From assembly GCA_038236995.1 (NCBI GenBank), contig JBBRZE010000018.1, positions 1 through 64,000 of the forward strand: 64,000 nt of DNA, read 5' to 3'. How positions within the stretch are numbered: the stretch's first letter is position 1; every line of letters starts with the position of its first letter. Shown here piece after piece: positions 27,951-36,341 of this stretch. A model generated the notes under the pieces. The model ran no database searches. It was not told where the DNA came from and saw nothing but the letters and a program-made list of their open reading frames with translations. Made by a program: the position numbers and the translations under genes. Source of the DNA: JAAFHB01 sp038236995. GTDB taxonomy: Bacteria > Bacteroidota > Bacteroidia > Bacteroidales > Prolixibacteraceae.

Positions 27951-29066
27951 TCAATCATTCCTAACTGATTTGAAATAAGTATCCAGTAGTTCATTCGCAG
28001 CTACAAATGAGCTCATTCCATCTGTGAGAACAAGGTGTTCGAATGCCGGAAGTTTGGGACGGATTTGTTTATTGTAGTAGAAATTATTTCGCAGTGTTTC
28101 GTTGATTGTTTCGTACATCCAGTATCGTGACTGATCGTGACGCCGGTTCTTAAAAAAATCATTCTTTTTTGTTAGTGCAACATATTCATTTACAGTCTTC
28201 CATACCTGAGATACACCTGTATTCTCCAGCGCAGAGCAGGTTAAAACAAGCGGAGTCCATCCTGATCCTGTGGGGGGAAAAAGATGGAGTGCACTCCGGA
28301 ACTGTGCAGCTGCCAGTTGTGCCCTTTCATGGTTGTCGCCATCGGCTTTGTTAATGACAATTGTATCCGCCATTTCCATTATGCCCCTTTTAATCCCCTG
28401 GAGTTCATCACCTGCGCCCGCAATCTGAATCAGCAGAAAAAAGTCGACCATCGAGTGTACCACCGTTTCCGATTGTCCAACGCCGACAGTTTCGATAAAT
28501 ACATTATTAAAGCCTGCAGCTTCGCATAAGACGATGATTTCGCGAGTTTTGCGGGCTACGCCTCCCAGTGATCCGGCTGCCGGACTCGGACGAATGTAGG
28601 CATTCGGATCTGCAGAAAGTTCCTCCATCCGTGTTTTATCTCCCAGAATTGATCCTTTCGAGCGCTCAGAACTTGGGTCAATTGCGAGTACAGCTAGCTT
28701 TCCTCCCTGACTCGTGATATGCTTACCAAGTGATTCAATAAAAGTACTTTTGCCAGCTCCCGGCACACCTGTAATTCCCAGCCTGACAGATTTTCCGGCA
28801 TGAGGCAGACATTTGATAATAATCTCCTGAGCTACTTTCTGATGCTCGGGTTTATTACTTTCGACAAGCGTGACGGCCTGACTAAGAATTGTAATGTCTC
28901 CTTTGAGAATTCCCTGGAAATATTCTTCAGATGAAAGAATCTTGCGTTTGGTATTTTTCAGAAACCGTTTAACTGAATCGGCATTTACTGCTTCAGGCTT
29001 TTCGATACCTGGATTAACTTTCAGACCAATGTATTTTGGATCATTTTCAGGATGATGATAGCTCAT
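27951..29066 (-). CDS. meaB: MeaB-type G3E GTPase
   Basis: A 371-residue GTPase that protects and loads methylmalonyl-CoA mutase with its B12 cofactor. Walker A is GVPGAGKS (100-107). Further motifs are FIETVGVGQSE and the guanine-specificity NKADGDN. Length and layout match MeaB/ArgK. No mutase (mutA/mutB) gene is in the window, so its partner must lie elsewhere; relatives serve other B12 mutases too. It begins 24 bp after the DUF1573 gene on the same strand and is probably co-transcribed with it. Confidence 0.93.
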   Translation of the reverse strand: MSYHHPENDPKYIGLKVNPGIEKPEAVNADSVKRFLKNTKRKILSSEEYFQGILKGDITILSQAVTLVESNKPEHQKVAQEIIIKCLPHAGKSVRLGITGVPGAGKSTFIESLGKHITSQGGKLAVLAIDPSSERSKGSILGDKTRMEELSADPNAYIRPSPAAGSLGGVARKTREIIVLCEAAGFNNVFIETVGVGQSETVVHSMVDFFLLIQIAGAGDELQGIKRGIMEMADTIVINKADGDNHERAQLAAAQFRSALHLFPPTGSGWTPLVLTCSALENTGVSQVWKTVNEYVALTKKNDFFKNRRHDQSRYWMYETINETLRNNFYYNKQIRPKLPAFEHLVLTDGMSSFVAANELLDTYFKSVRND

Positions 29067-29089
29067 TTTAGAATTTTTTAATACGAAAG

Positions 29090-30175
29090 TTATCTTTTCA
29101 CTGTTCCGGCTACCCTTAAAATGGTCGTTGCATTTTCCGGATCGTTCGAGATGACTGTAATTATCTTGTTTTGCATTCCCACTTTCCCATCAGAATCAAA
29201 CGAAACTTTCATATCAGTCATTCCACCTGGCTGAATTGTATTTGAAGAGGGTTGGCCGGCAGTGCAGTCACACGAAGTAGTCACATTTCTGATTATTAAG
29301 GGATTTTTCCCCTTATTCATAATCTTAAATGTGTATTCTGCCTTTTTCCCTTCGGGGATTTCTCCAAAATTGAAGGTTCTGCTGTTGTATTCAATTTTTG
29401 GAGCGTTCGCCAAATCTGCAGTACTTAGTTTCGAAAAATCTTCTTCAATAATGGCACTCACCTTGATGGCATTATCAAATTTTTCTTCACCATTGAATGC
29501 AAGGTAGATACGATTTGTCACATACCCGAAAGAAGGTTTTTTTGTGGCATCAAAGGTGATCAGAAAATAGCCTTTCGATTTAGGCTGGATAACTGCCGGA
29601 ACTGTTTTGATAGCGATGTAAGGGGGGATTATTTTGAATTTTACAGTAACAGGGGATTTTCCCGGATTGTAAAAATGAAGTGTATCTGTTTTTCGCTCAT
29701 TATCTTTGATTCTCAAAAAGGAAAATTCACCAGACATAAGTCTTATCTTGCCAAAATCAACAAGGTAAATATCCTCGTTGCTCAATGCTTTAGGGACTAC
29801 GTCACCTGTAATCGTCAATACATAAGGACTTTTCTGAACATTAGCATTTACTGTGATGCTTTTGGTGAAGACACCAGGCCTTCTGTCGGGATTGTATGAT
29901 ACTTTAATGAATCCGGTTTTCCCCGGAAGAATCGGTTCTTTACTCCATTCTGGTGTGGTACATCCGCATGATGCCACAACACCCTGAAGGATAAGTGGTA
30001 TTTTACCCGTATTCGTAAATTTAAAGTTGAAAGTGGCAGGCCCGGCTTCTTCATTGATTTTACCAAAGTCGTAATCCATTTTTTCAAACTGAATATCGGC
30101 GAAGGATTGAGCAACTGCGGTTTGAAATACTGTAATCAAAAAAAGCAAGGTGATAGTTCCAAATATTCGTTTCAT
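29090..30175 (-). CDS. Secreted DUF1573-repeat protein
   Basis: A 361-residue protein with a signal peptide (MKRIFG...AVAQ); the start at 30,175 is chosen because the longer frame to 30,217 adds 14 residues ahead of an otherwise typical signal peptide. Two DUF1573 (ASPM-SPD2-Hydin-like) beta-sandwich repeats are seen near the N-terminus and C-terminus, each with the family's cysteine motif (ASCGCTTPEW and TSCDCTAGQ). Probably periplasmic or surface-exposed; role unknown. Confidence 0.87.
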   Translation of the reverse strand: MKRIFGTITLLFLITVFQTAVAQSFADIQFEKMDYDFGKINEEAGPATFNFKFTNTGKIPLILQGVVASCGCTTPEWSKEPILPGKTGFIKVSYNPDRRPGVFTKSITVNANVQKSPYVLTITGDVVPKALSNEDIYLVDFGKIRLMSGEFSFLRIKDNERKTDTLHFYNPGKSPVTVKFKIIPPYIAIKTVPAVIQPKSKGYFLITFDATKKPSFGYVTNRIYLAFNGEEKFDNAIKVSAIIEEDFSKLSTADLANAPKIEYNSRTFNFGEIPEGKKAEYTFKIMNKGKNPLIIRNVTTSCDCTAGQPSSNTIQPGGMTDMKVSFDSDGKVGMQNKIITVISNDPENATTILRVAGTVKR

Positions 30176-30353
30176 GCGATTATAATTTGTTTTTAAATTG
30201 TCACAGGGAATAGCCATAAAATCATTTTGGTTTGTGAGAAGTTTTTCTCATGGCTATTTCATCTAATGACTAATTAGTTAATTATTGCGACCTATAATTC
30301 CAATAAATAATTAATTCTATTAAAACTCCGTTTTGTAATACTGAGTTTTGAAA

Positions 30354-30391
30354 GTGAAGGTTCGAAATTTATTTAAATTTCGAACCTTCAC
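30354..30391 (-). terminator. Perfect palindromic hairpin after phosphofructokinase
   Basis: An 18-bp perfect inverted repeat with a 2-nt centre, 30 nt beyond the phosphofructokinase stop. It has no long T-run on the minus strand (TTTC only), so it may terminate or stabilise the transcript, or be a protein-binding palindrome ahead of the DUF1573 gene. Confidence 0.5.
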
Positions 30392-30420
30392 TGCAAAGCT
30401 AAAAAAATTTCTGTCCGGGG

Positions 30421-31443
30421 CTATTCATCCCCGAACAGAACGCCCATATTTCTTGCCTTGGTTATCAAATGATGGCTTGGGTCGACAAGACTTAGTTTTC
30501 CTCCAACCTCTTCGAGCGGCACCGCATTAAGGACACCTCCGTGAACTGCAACCATCTGACCATATTCTCCTTTTGCAATTAATTCGGCAGCATAGGCACC
30601 GTAACGAGTTGCCAGAATCCGATCCATTGCAGAAGGACTTCCTCCACGCTGAACGTATCCCAGACGTGTTTCGCGCGCTTCAATGCTTGTTAATTGCTGA
30701 ATCTTCTCAACTATATAAGAGGCAGCTGAAATATTATCCGGCTTTTTGATTCCTTCTGCCACTACGACAATTGCTGAATTTTTTCCAATCGAAAACCGGT
30801 ATTCAATTTCGCGACATACCTTTTCTATATTGTACCCGATTTCGGGAATCAAAATTATGTCACCGCCACCGGCAAGACCAGCATAAAGCGCGATCCATCC
30901 TGCATTATGCCCCATTACTTCGATTACCATCGCCCGCTGGTGCGAGTTGGCGGTGGAGTGCAAACGGTCAATGGCTTCAGTGGCAATTTCTACAGCCGAG
31001 TCAAAACCAAAAGTGAGCTCCGTTCCAAAAACATCGTTGTCAATTGTTTTCGGAATCCCTATCACATTAAGACCTTCTTCAGAAAGTAGATGCGCTGTTT
31101 TCATGGTTCCGTTTCCTCCGATGCATACCACGCAATCGAGTCCCAGATCTTCATAATTTTTCTTGATCAATCCAGGTTTTTCGTTAAAGACTTCCCCTTT
31201 TTCCAGTTTAAACGGTTTTTCGCGCGAGGTTCCAAGAATGGTGCCTCCGAGGGTGAGAATACCCGATAACTTGTTCTCCGGAAGTTCAACATACTCTTTC
31301 CTGATTAACCCGCTAAAACCTGCGGTAAAACCAATTACGGTCATTCCATGGTTTACAATTGCTGTCTTTCCAACACCCCTGATAGCGGCATTTAGTCCTG
31401 GACAGTCTCCTCCAGCTGTGAGAATTGCAATTTTTTTACCCAT
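30421..31443 (-). CDS. pfkA: 6-phosphofructokinase
   Basis: Phosphorylates fructose 6-phosphate in glycolysis. The 340-residue protein starts at the ATG at 31,443 (a TTG six bases upstream is not needed). Motifs are GGDCPGLN (11-18), IGGNGTMK (108-115), PKTIDND with catalytic Asp135 (131-137), and a PRGGSPS-like segment as VQRGGSPSA. The Gly112 after Asn111 suggests ATP rather than pyrophosphate use, while Lys132 is the residue found in PPi-type and mixed-group enzymes, so the phosphoryl donor should be tested. A minus-strand TAGCTTTG -7 match lies at 31,510-31,503. Confidence 0.93.
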   Translation of the reverse strand: MGKKIAILTAGGDCPGLNAAIRGVGKTAIVNHGMTVIGFTAGFSGLIRKEYVELPENKLSGILTLGGTILGTSREKPFKLEKGEVFNEKPGLIKKNYEDLGLDCVVCIGGNGTMKTAHLLSEEGLNVIGIPKTIDNDVFGTELTFGFDSAVEIATEAIDRLHSTANSHQRAMVIEVMGHNAGWIALYAGLAGGGDIILIPEIGYNIEKVCREIEYRFSIGKNSAIVVVAEGIKKPDNISAASYIVEKIQQLTSIEARETRLGYVQRGGSPSAMDRILATRYGAYAAELIAKGEYGQMVAVHGGVLNAVPLEEVGGKLSLVDPSHHLITKARNMGVLFGDE

Positions 31444-31829
31444 AATCAAGCGATTTTATTCAACATTTAAATGATTGACCATTTTTTAAACTTTAATAAC
31501 TGCAAAGCTAACACATATTTTGCCTGACTCATTTTTGCAGTGGAAAAAACTCTGATATAAGTTGTAAGGAGTGGTATATGAGTTCTATGTTGGAATTTAT
31601 AAAATGTGAACATTTTAATGTAAATTTGAATCTTGATTGAAATGAGTTATTTCGTTCTATTTTTAAACAGATTAAATGGTGATTTAGTTCTGAATAAGGG
31701 TTGTAATTTGTTTTGTCATTAATTTGGTCAACCAATTCAATTAGTGGAAAAAGTCCCGCTAGTGCTCACCCTGAATTAAAACGTTTTTATTCCAAACTAA
31801 GAAGTAGATAATCAATAGTTAATATTCGC
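31444..31829. other. Divergent intergenic region before the DUF1080 pair
   Basis: A 386-bp A/T-rich gap with the phosphofructokinase -7 element at its left end (31,503-31,510). No clear promoter for the DUF1080 gene, repeat or gene was recognised. Confidence 0.4.
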
Positions 31830-32639
31830 ATGAAGAATTTATTTATACTGTTAATTTCCATGCTTTTTGTTGTGGGTTGTAAGCTCGGGACAAAAAAAAG
31901 AAGCGAAGATACCCAATCTGTCAAAACACAATTGGAAAATGTAGCATGTTGCGAAAAAGGTCCGCTTAATCAGTTGACAGATGCAGAGAAGGCGCAGGGG
32001 TGGCTGCTGATGTTTGATGGTACAACGAGCGACGGGTGGCGTGGTTACAACAAGACAAATTTTCCGGCAGCCTGGGTTGTCGAAGACGGAACCTTAAAAT
32101 GCCGAAGTGAAGAAAGTCGAGGCGACACTGGGAAAGTTGATGGTGGAGATATAGTCTATTCAAAACAGCTCTTCTCCGATTTTGATCTCCGACTCGAATG
32201 GAAGATATCGGTAGCAGGTAACTCCGGTGTCTTTTATTTGGCAAAAGAGATACCAGGATGGCCTATTTATAAAAGCGGATTGGAAATGCAGATCATTGAT
32301 AATGAAAAGAATCCTGATTCTAACAGAGGAAGAGACGGTAACCGTAAATCAGGATCTCTCTATGACCTTATTCCGGCAAACCCTCAGAATGCCAGACCTG
32401 TGGGAGTATGGAATTCGATTGAGATTATCTGCCTCCAGGGGAAGGTGGTGCATCGGCAGAATGGTGTGAAAATTCTTGAATATGAACTTTGGACACCGGA
32501 ATGGAAAGCGCTCGTGAGTAAATCGAAATTTCCGGGTTTGAATCCCGATTGGGAGAATATTGCCAAGGAAGGGTCGATCGGATTACAGGATCATGGCAAC
32601 GATGTATGGTTTCGAAACATAAAAATAAGGGCGTTGTAA
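31830..32639 (+). CDS. DUF1080 lipoprotein, first of a tandem pair
   Basis: A 269-residue lipoprotein (lipobox VVGC, Cys17) with one DUF1080 domain (3-keto-disaccharide hydrolase-like, concanavalin-type beta-sandwich) from about residue 45 to the end. Typical segments are WLLMFDGTTSDGWRGYN, SGVFYLAKE, EMQIIDNE and the closing IGLQDHGNDVWFRNIKIR. Members act on or bind sugars outside the cell. A close paralogue follows 314 bp downstream. The Gfo/Idh oxidoreductases that often accompany the family are absent here. Confidence 0.88.
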   Translation: MKNLFILLISMLFVVGCKLGTKKRSEDTQSVKTQLENVACCEKGPLNQLTDAEKAQGWLLMFDGTTSDGWRGYNKTNFPAAWVVEDGTLKCRSEESRGDTGKVDGGDIVYSKQLFSDFDLRLEWKISVAGNSGVFYLAKEIPGWPIYKSGLEMQIIDNEKNPDSNRGRDGNRKSGSLYDLIPANPQNARPVGVWNSIEIICLQGKVVHRQNGVKILEYELWTPEWKALVSKSKFPGLNPDWENIAKEGSIGLQDHGNDVWFRNIKIRAL

Positions 32640-32953
32640 CTGCGAAAGATCTAAGTAACCAGTAACCATAACTGGCTATTATTAAATTTGTTAATTTTAT
32701 TTTTTAATTTAATCGTGTATTTTAGGTAGAATAAAGGTTGAAATCCAAAAGAATTTTGAAAATTTGTAGCTGAAATTGGCATGATAAACGATATTTAAGA
32801 TTACTAAACGATTAGCGGCTAGCTTCTGGCGAAAAGGTGCCAGCTTAAAGTCGCAAAGAACCAATAAATCTGTTTGATATCATGCACAAATCGTTAATGA
32901 AAAGATTTTATAAAAAGAGATTTTATTAATTCACAAATTAAAAATTGATATCG
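32640..32953. other. Spacer between the two DUF1080 genes
   Basis: A 314-bp A/T-rich spacer without a supported gene. No terminator is evident, so the second gene could be read through or have its own promoter. Confidence 0.35.
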
Positions 32954-33724
32954 ATGAAAAGTACACTTTTGCTTTTGTTTGTTGCTGTATTCTTTACATT
33001 GAATTGCAATGCAATTCCCCCGAAAAAAGAAGTGAAAAAAGAAAAAACAGCCTTGAATGCCCTTACAAGTGCAGAAAAAGCACAGGGTTGGATACTTATG
33101 TTTGATGGTAAAAGCAGTGAAGGATGGCGGGGATATAATAAGACAGATTTCCCAACTGATTGGAGCATTGTTGACGGAGCTATCAAATTAAAAGGATCCG
33201 GGAACGGCGAAGCTGGTGCTCTTACAGGAGGAGATCTCGTGTATGGCAAGGAGAAATTCTCAAATTTCGATCTTAAAATTGAATGGAAAATTTCTGAAGG
33301 CGGTAATTCAGGTATTTTATATTTGGCACAGGAGATTCCCGGAAAGGAAATCTGGCGGACAGCTCCTGAATTCCAGGTTCTTGACAACGAACGTCATCCT
33401 GATGCGATGTTGGGAAAAGACGGCAATCGTATGGCAGGTTCATTATACGATCTGATTCCTGCTAAACCACAAAATACAAAACCTGCCGGTCAATGGAATA
33501 GTGCAGAGATCATCTCTTACCAGGGAACTATCGTGCACAAACAAAATGGAGCTACCATCGTTGAATATCATCTTTGGACACCTGAATGGAATGAACTTGT
33601 GAAAAACTCAAAATTTCCATCCTATAACCCCGATTGGGCTAAGGTAGCGAAAGAGGGTTTTATCGGACTGCAGGATCATGGAAATGACGTTTGGTATCGC
33701 AATATCAAAATCCGTAAGTTGTAA
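32954..33724 (+). CDS. DUF1080 secreted protein, second of a tandem pair
   Basis: A 256-residue paralogue of the preceding gene, with the same domain (WILMFDGKSSEGWRGYN, SGILYLAQE, EFQVLDNE, IGLQDHGNDVWYRNIKIR). The ATG at 32,954 gives a clean signal sequence with a Cys at residue 18, a possible lipoprotein site (TLNC). The frame could be extended to a TTG nine bases upstream but that is unnecessary. A strong terminator follows directly. The two copies probably arose by duplication and may have different substrates. Confidence 0.88.
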   Translation: MKSTLLLLFVAVFFTLNCNAIPPKKEVKKEKTALNALTSAEKAQGWILMFDGKSSEGWRGYNKTDFPTDWSIVDGAIKLKGSGNGEAGALTGGDLVYGKEKFSNFDLKIEWKISEGGNSGILYLAQEIPGKEIWRTAPEFQVLDNERHPDAMLGKDGNRMAGSLYDLIPAKPQNTKPAGQWNSAEIISYQGTIVHKQNGATIVEYHLWTPEWNELVKNSKFPSYNPDWAKVAKEGFIGLQDHGNDVWYRNIKIRKL

Positions 33725-33746
33725 TCGGATTAAATTCAAAAATATT

Positions 33747-33780
33747 AAAGGCTGTCCCGTAATTCGGGACGGCTTTTTTT
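33747..33780 (+). terminator. Terminator after the DUF1080 pair
   Basis: A 13-bp stem with two wobble pairs (core GTCCCG/CGGGAC) followed by seven T residues, 23 nt after the stop. Confidence 0.9.
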
Positions 33781-33875
33781 GTGTTATTTCAACCAATATT
33801 TTTGTAGATTTGAAGTATTGACAATGTATTTGGATCAATAAGATCAAAAGTATTTGCACTATTAAAAAGGTAACC

Positions 33876-34100
33876 ATGAAAACGGTAACAAGTAACATCA
33901 ACCTTTCAATTAATTTCGGTCAAGTTGTCGATCTTGTTAAACAACTGCCATATAAGGAGAAAATGATGCATGGTGAAGTTATTCGTAAAGAGACAAGGAC
34001 AATTCCATGTGACAAAATTCTTACTCATTTTGCAAGTGAGAAAACATTAGCCAATGATTGGTTGATAGTAGAAGAAGATGAAGCATGGAAAAATTTGTAA
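33876..34100 (+). CDS. Small antitoxin-like protein
   Basis: A 74-residue acidic-tailed protein (ends EEDEAWKNL). It sits directly before, and overlaps by 16 bp, a frame encoding the start of a PemK/MazF-type toxin, which marks it as the likely antitoxin of a type II pair. A TAGATTTG -7-like element lies at 33,805-33,812. No DNA-binding motif was recognised. The gene itself is intact although its toxin partner is broken. Confidence 0.6.
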   Translation: MKTVTSNINLSINFGQVVDLVKQLPYKEKMMHGEVIRKETRTIPCDKILTHFASEKTLANDWLIVEEDEAWKNL

Positions 34101-34204
34101 AAGGGGATATTGTTGTCATACCTTTTCCAGTCTCTGACCTGTAAGGCACTAAGAAAAGACCTTCTCTTGTATTAGCTAACTTGAAGGGTGGGAAGGTATA
34201 TTGA
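34085..34204 (+). pseudogene. Broken PemK/MazF-family toxin
   Basis: Reading from the ATG at 34,085 gives MEKFVKGDIVVIPFPVSDL, then an in-frame TAA at 34,142, then GTKKRPSLVLANLKGGKVY and a TGA at 34,202. The two parts together form the conserved N-terminal strand and loop of PemK/MazF endoribonucleases (GDIVVIPFP..., then KRPSLVLA). The nonsense codon and the loss of everything after about 39 residues mean the toxin cannot be made in active form. Confidence 0.75.
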
Positions 34205-34523
34205 CTAATGTATTTTGAAATTCGGCCTTTAGTCTTTAGTTCTATTAGCCTATAGGATTAATTAATTGTTGCCAACCTTCTTTCTCTGCGGCGCATACAA
34301 CAAAATTTACCTTGTTGACCATTGCAGATGCGCCTTAAATTATCGTTCTGTTGCCTGCCCCGGGTGGCGTCGTCCCTCCTTACCCGGGGTTATTCAGATT
34401 TAACCCTTTCAGGGTTTTATAACTGCCATCCAGTAACTATTTTTCTAAATCTTACCTCATTTATTGGATACCCTTTTTCTATCTCTCCTTTTCTCTCCCT
34501 CTCTTCGTCACCTCGTCGTTCCC
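34205..34523. other. Intergenic region with REP-like element
   Basis: A 319-bp region after the toxin remnant. It has no gene; it carries the nested hairpins listed separately at 34,290-34,416. Confidence 0.5.
34290..34416. repeat. REP-like palindromic element
   Basis: Three stem-loops in a row: GGCGCAT/ATGCGCC (34,290-34,296 with 34,328-34,334), CCCCGGGT/ACCCGGGG (34,358-34,365 with 34,382-34,389), and AACCCT/AGGGTT (34,402-34,416). GC-rich palindromes in an A/T-rich spacer resemble REP elements mobilised by tyrosine transposases. The motif differs from the REPs around the transposase at 62,719. Confidence 0.55.
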
Positions 34524-35531
34524 TTAATAATCAGGCGAATACCCCGAATCATTCAAAATCTTCTGGTAATCGTTATCCTTCATTAATTCCGGTAAAGTGA
34601 TAGCTGGATTTTTCTTCATGTATTTTCTTACAATCTGCCATCCCAGCCACGAGCCTGTTCTTCCGGGCGAGTCGTTGGTGAAACTCGAGGTAAAAGGTGC
34701 AGGTCCGATAAACCGGACGATGTTCATCCTGTCTGTCGTGAATAGTAGCCGATGTTCAACGAGATAAGTCCACATTCCGGCTTCGTTTTTGGTGCACCAG
34801 TCGAGTTTTTCAGATCGATACCCGATTTTCAGGTAATCAGGTTCTTCAGGAAACATCGCATCCAAAAAATAGAGTAGCTTCCCCTGATAAACCATGTTTG
34901 AAATCAGGTTGTTTTTTGACTCATCAAATGCAAATTCCGAAAGTGCCCAATTAAAGAGGACATCAATGGGAATTTTACCGCTGAACATGTTTTCCCTTTT
35001 ATATTCCGGCAGACCAAGCATCTTATAAAATTGGCAATTAGCCCCGAGATAGTTGTCGAGACTGATACCGATGGCATCATTTGTCATTACCACCGACTGA
35101 TTAAATCCTGAGATGATTGTAAATAACCTGGGAATCGTATTCTCCGGGAAGTAATACTTATAATGCCGAAACCCGTATTGCAGCTTTTTCTCAAGATCAG
35201 TCAGGTCACTAAAAACCGAATCGATTTTCAATTTAGATTGCATCCTTATTGAATCCGTCAGAAATGTATTTAGGTAGGTGGGATAAAGCGAGTCTGAAGG
35301 GTTGCCAATTGCGATCACATTTTCATTGTAAGCATTAAAAAATGAGCCGTAGGTTTGCCTTAACTTGGGGATGGTAATGAGCTTGTTTTCAGGTGTGACC
35401 TCGAAAATGTCACGATCGAGCCTTTGAATATTCAGTTTTAAATCAACGCCTGAGACATCGATCTTTAACGGGTTATGCTGACAACTGGTGAAAATTATTA
35501 TCACAAGAAGCAGACGGAAAACTTTATACAT
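34524..35531 (-). CDS. gldB: GldB-like lipoprotein
   Basis: A 335-residue lipoprotein (lipobox IFTSC, Cys17, from the start at 35,531). It resembles GldB, an outer-membrane-attached component needed for gliding motility and type 9 secretion in some Bacteroidota. Segments such as IDVSGVDLKLNIQRLDRDIF, the central FHxY-like region and the C-terminal SSFTNDSPGRTGSWLGWQIVR support the family. A longer frame to 35,591 adds 20 residues before a perfect lipoprotein signal and is rejected. No other gld or por genes are near, and the family also occurs in non-gliding species, so motility cannot be inferred. Confidence 0.82.
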   Translation of the reverse strand: MYKVFRLLLVIIIFTSCQHNPLKIDVSGVDLKLNIQRLDRDIFEVTPENKLITIPKLRQTYGSFFNAYNENVIAIGNPSDSLYPTYLNTFLTDSIRMQSKLKIDSVFSDLTDLEKKLQYGFRHYKYYFPENTIPRLFTIISGFNQSVVMTNDAIGISLDNYLGANCQFYKMLGLPEYKRENMFSGKIPIDVLFNWALSEFAFDESKNNLISNMVYQGKLLYFLDAMFPEEPDYLKIGYRSEKLDWCTKNEAGMWTYLVEHRLLFTTDRMNIVRFIGPAPFTSSFTNDSPGRTGSWLGWQIVRKYMKKNPAITLPELMKDNDYQKILNDSGYSPDY

Positions 35532-35668
35532 AGACCACCATTTTGAATTTTGACTACTTTTGTTCTGTTCAATTGGCGTAAAAGTATACAATGGACATGG
35601 TTTTTTAATTAAGAAAATGGTAACTCGTATACAAATTGTTTAGCGAGTCAAATTTAAAACTAAGATGT

Positions 35669-36328
35669 ATGTTTCTGAAAAAATTCATTCTTGTACTTAT
35701 TTTATTGTCTGTTACAGTGGTAACCTACTCGCAGAAAAGTTTTAATCTTACTTTTTTGGCAAGTCCCCAGGTATCGTGGCTGAAGTCTGATTCAAAGGAT
35801 ATCAAAGCAGATGGAGGGTTTATTGGATTTGGATATGGTGTTGAAGGCGATTTCTTTCTCGGATCTGATAATTATGCCTTCACTACAGGTATGACTGTGA
35901 GTACTACCGGAGGTTCTCTTATTTACAATCAACCAATATCTTTTGGAGGCGTATTACTGCCAACTGGCACGAAAGTGAATTACTATCTCACAAACCTCGA
36001 ATTCCCGCTTGCGTTGAAAATGCGTACACGCGATTTTAACCGCTTTCGATATTTTGCTCAGTTTGGACTTACTAACTGGTTTAATATTAAGGCGAAAGCG
36101 ACGACAAGTGACGGCTCTTTTCAAAAAGAGGTCATTAAAGATGAAATTCGCTTTTATAATATCGGTCTAAATATCGGGGCTGGTTTGGAATACGATTTGG
36201 GTCACGGTAATGCTATAACTTGCGGTCTTGTTTATTCAAACGGTTTTACCGATGCGACTACCAATAAGAATAGTAATGACGCTACAACCTTAAAAGCTTT
36301 ACGCTTAAGGGTGGGTTTTGTATTTTAA
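35669..36328 (+). CDS. Outer-membrane beta-barrel protein
   Basis: A 219-residue protein with a signal peptide (MFLKKFILVLIL...TYSQ) and a beta-rich body of eight or so amphipathic strands ending in LRLRVGFVF, the terminal aromatic of an outer-membrane barrel of the PorT/OmpW-like type. The start at 35,669 puts the signal at the N-terminus. nadE begins 13 bp after its stop, so the two may be co-transcribed although no functional link is obvious. Confidence 0.78.
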   Translation: MFLKKFILVLILLSVTVVTYSQKSFNLTFLASPQVSWLKSDSKDIKADGGFIGFGYGVEGDFFLGSDNYAFTTGMTVSTTGGSLIYNQPISFGGVLLPTGTKVNYYLTNLEFPLALKMRTRDFNRFRYFAQFGLTNWFNIKAKATTSDGSFQKEVIKDEIRFYNIGLNIGAGLEYDLGHGNAITCGLVYSNGFTDATTNKNSNDATTLKALRLRVGFVF

Positions 36329-36341
36329 TTATGATATTTCT

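Noticed and set aside
32938..33387. Long minus-strand frame under the second DUF1080 gene
   Set aside because: It is a shadow of the plus-strand gene; the plus frame has the domain, signal sequence and terminator.
35532..35591. Upstream start for the gldB-like gene
   Set aside because: It would hide a perfect lipoprotein signal behind 20 polar residues.
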